In this document: piece by piece, positions 6,580-7,961 of the stretch | Layout of the letters: each line of letters opens with the position of its first letter | How positions within the stretch are numbered: the first letter of the stretch is position 1 | Assembly: GCA_030146225.1 (NCBI GenBank) | Contig: JASLCA010000175.1 | Span: forward strand, 1-7,961 | Length of the DNA: 7,961 nucleotides | Direction: 5' to 3' | DNA from: Sphingobacterium sp. | Lineage (GTDB): Bacteria; Bacteroidota; Bacteroidia; Sphingobacteriales; Sphingobacteriaceae | Program-made: the position numbers and the translations under genes | Notes under the pieces: generated by a model | Seen by the model: only the letters and a program-made list of their open reading frames with translations | What the model was told of the DNA's origin: nothing | Database searches by the model: none

Positions 6580-6598
6580 TATGCTCCTTTGGAGCATA
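6580..6598 (+). repeat. Perfect 8-bp hairpin upstream of the monooxygenase gene
   Basis: TATGCTCC (6580-6587) and GGAGCATA (6591-6598) are perfect reverse complements around a TTT loop. No T-run follows, so it is not a terminator. It lies about 80 bp before the monooxygenase ATG and could be an mRNA leader structure or a protein-binding dyad. Confidence 0.45.
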
Positions 6599-6678
6599 CC
6601 ATGAATCAATGTTAAGATTCGAATAACTGTACATTAAACGCCTGTAGTTATACTATATGGCTTGAAATAATATATTTT

Positions 6679-7961
6679 ATGACATCATTAAAAATTGGAA
6701 TTATTGGAGCTGGTCCGAGTGGATTGGCTATGTTAAGAGCGTTTGAATCGGAACAGAAAAAAGGAAATCCGGTTCCGGAAATCAAATGTTATGAGAAACA
6801 GGACAATTGGGGTGGTATGTGGAACTATACTTGGCGTACAGGTGTAGGGAAATATGGGGAGCCACTACATGGTAGTATGTATAAATACCTGTGGTCCAAC
6901 GGTCCAAAAGAGTGTTTAGAGTTTTCAGATTATACCTTTAGTGAGCATTTTGGGCAGACTATATCTTCCTACCCTCCTAGAGAGGTACTGTTTGATTATA
7001 TTCAAGGTAGAATTAAACAAAGTAATGCCCGGGATTTTATCCAGTTTAATACCGTAGCACGATGGGTAGATTATTTACCTGAAACAAAGCAATTCCGCGT
7101 TGTATTTGACAATTTAGCCAAGAATGAAACCTTTGAGGAGTTATTTGATTACTTAATCGTGGCTACAGGTCACTTCTCCACGCCAAATATGCCTTTCTTT
7201 AAAGGGATTGACAATTTCCCAGGTGCTGTAATGCACGCCCATGACTTTCGCGGTGCAGACCAGTTTAAGGATCAACGCGTATTACTCGTGGGAAGCAGTT
7301 ATTCAGCTGAAGATATCGGGGTACAGTGTTTTAAGCATGGAAGCCGTAATATTACCATCTCCTACCGTTCAAATCCTATTGGGATGAAATGGCCGGATGG
7401 GATTAAGGAAAAACCATTGCTAACACATTTTGAAGATAATGTAGCCTTCTTTAAAGATGGAACTAGTGAAGCCTACGATGCGGTAATACTATGTACGGGC
7501 TATCAGCATAAGTTCCCTTTCTTACCAGATAATTTACGTTTGAAGACAAAAAACTGCCTGTATCCAGACGGTCTCTATAAAGGTATCGTTTCTCAAGAGA
7601 ATGATAAATTGTTGTTTTTAGGTATGCAAGATCAGTACTATACCTTTAACATGTTTGACACACAAGCTTGGTTTGCACGCGACTATATGTTGAATCGTAT
7701 TCAACTACCTAGTCAAGATGAGAGAAGTCAAGATATCGCAAAATGGATAGCCGCAGAGGCTACCACCGAAACGGGCGATGAACATATTGACTTCCAAACC
7801 AGCTATATTAAGGATCTTATAAGCTATACGGACTATCCAGCCTTTAATTTGGATAAGGTTGCAGCTATGTTTAAAAGCTGGTTAAAAGATAAGGAAACAA
7901 ATATCCTATCCTACCGGGATAAAGTGTATACCTCAGTAATGGATAACACCAAAGCAGAGAA
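6679..7961 (+). CDS. tmm: Flavin-containing monooxygenase, trimethylamine monooxygenase-like (3' end cut by window)
   Basis: NADPH- and FAD-dependent enzyme; the closest recalled relatives (Methylophaga FMO, marine Tmm) oxidise trimethylamine to its N-oxide and accept other amines, sulfides and indole. The frame stays open for 427 codons to the window edge; relatives are about 450 aa, so only some 20-30 residues are missing. Visible motifs: FAD-binding GAGPSG (10-15); YEKQDNWGGMWNYTWRTG (38-55); HGSMYKYLWSNGPKECLEF (64-82), with N74 at the position of the catalytic Asn78 of Methylophaga FMO; the FMO fingerprint F180-x-G182-x3-H186-x3-F190; NADPH-binding VGSSYSAEDIG (204-214); LCTGYQHKFPF (271-281); and LGMQDQYYTFNMFDTQAWFARD (314-335). 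The start at 6679 puts the FAD motif at the usual distance. No Shine-Dalgarno is seen. Flavin monooxygenase is certain; the substrate is inferred from similarity, and no TMAO-demethylase or transporter gene is in view. Confidence 0.88.
   Translation, partial: MTSLKIGIIGAGPSGLAMLRAFESEQKKGNPVPEIKCYEKQDNWGGMWNYTWRTGVGKYGEPLHGSMYKYLWSNGPKECLEFSDYTFSEHFGQTISSYPPREVLFDYIQGRIKQSNARDFIQFNTVARWVDYLPETKQFRVVFDNLAKNETFEELFDYLIVATGHFSTPNMPFFKGIDNFPGAVMHAHDFRGADQFKDQRVLLVGSSYSAEDIGVQCFKHGSRNITISYRSNPIGMKWPDGIKEKPLLTHFEDNVAFFKDGTSEAYDAVILCTGYQHKFPFLPDNLRLKTKNCLYPDGLYKGIVSQENDKLLFLGMQDQYYTFNMFDTQAWFARDYMLNRIQLPSQDERSQDIAKWIAAEATTETGDEHIDFQTSYIKDLISYTDYPAFNLDKVAAMFKSWLKDKETNILSYRDKVYTSVMDNTKAE

Larger units (their letters stand above)
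6204..6678. other. Structured 475-bp intergenic region
   Basis: No protein-coding gene is visible. In order it holds the receptor terminator (6222-6272); a short hairpin GCCTA-TAA-TAGGC (6309-6321) of doubtful meaning; an AT-rich stretch; a Bacteroidetes-type promoter (6395-6425); an approximately 108-nt structured RNA candidate ending in an intrinsic terminator (to 6537); a perfect 8-bp hairpin (6580-6598); and an AT-rich leader before the monooxygenase start. I found no convincing separate promoter for the monooxygenase between 6538 and 6678. Confidence 0.6.

Overview
The window looks like chromosome from a member of the Bacteroidetes, most likely a Sphingobacterium/Pedobacter-type organism. 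The reasons are the moderately AT-rich DNA, AT-rich leaders that mostly lack Shine-Dalgarno sites, promoter-like TAnnTTTG elements, and an ECF sigma / FecR anti-sigma / STN-domain TonB-dependent receptor triad with a DUF4974-type FecR C-terminus. The genus is inferred from gene style only; there is no rRNA or marker gene here.

Layout: (1) On the minus strand, 55-774 encodes a manganese-type superoxide dismutase with a twin-arginine signal, so probably a periplasmic enzyme. (2) A 315-bp divergent intergenic region (775-1089) carries a -7 promoter match for the sod gene and two inverted repeats on the murQ side. (3) A tightly packed plus-strand cluster covers 1090-6203: murQ (MurNAc-6-phosphate etherase), an ECF sigma factor, a FecR-like anti-sigma factor and an 875-aa TonB-dependent receptor with an N-terminal signalling domain. 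The gaps are 22, 19 and 9 nt, and the cluster closes with a strong intrinsic terminator at 6222-6272. (4) A 475-bp gene-free stretch (6204-6678) is not empty. It holds a Bacteroidetes-type promoter followed by about 108 nt that can fold into a closed multi-helix structure and end in a second intrinsic terminator, making a good candidate small RNA (6S-like or novel) or a leader attenuator. A perfect 8-bp hairpin follows. (5) From 6679 to the window edge runs a flavin-containing monooxygenase very similar to bacterial trimethylamine monooxygenase, cut by the window end at codon 427.

How the parts fit: the sigma, anti-sigma and receptor genes form a cell-surface signalling unit in which ligand uptake at the outer membrane is relayed through FecR to the sigma factor. 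No susD-like gene follows the receptor, so this is the FecIRA-like layout and not a glycan-utilisation Sus pair. murQ lies immediately upstream on the same strand and could be co-transcribed with it, which would link peptidoglycan amino-sugar recycling to the signalling unit; that link is inference. Beyond individual genes, the least explained element in the window is the structured intergenic RNA candidate at 6395-6537.
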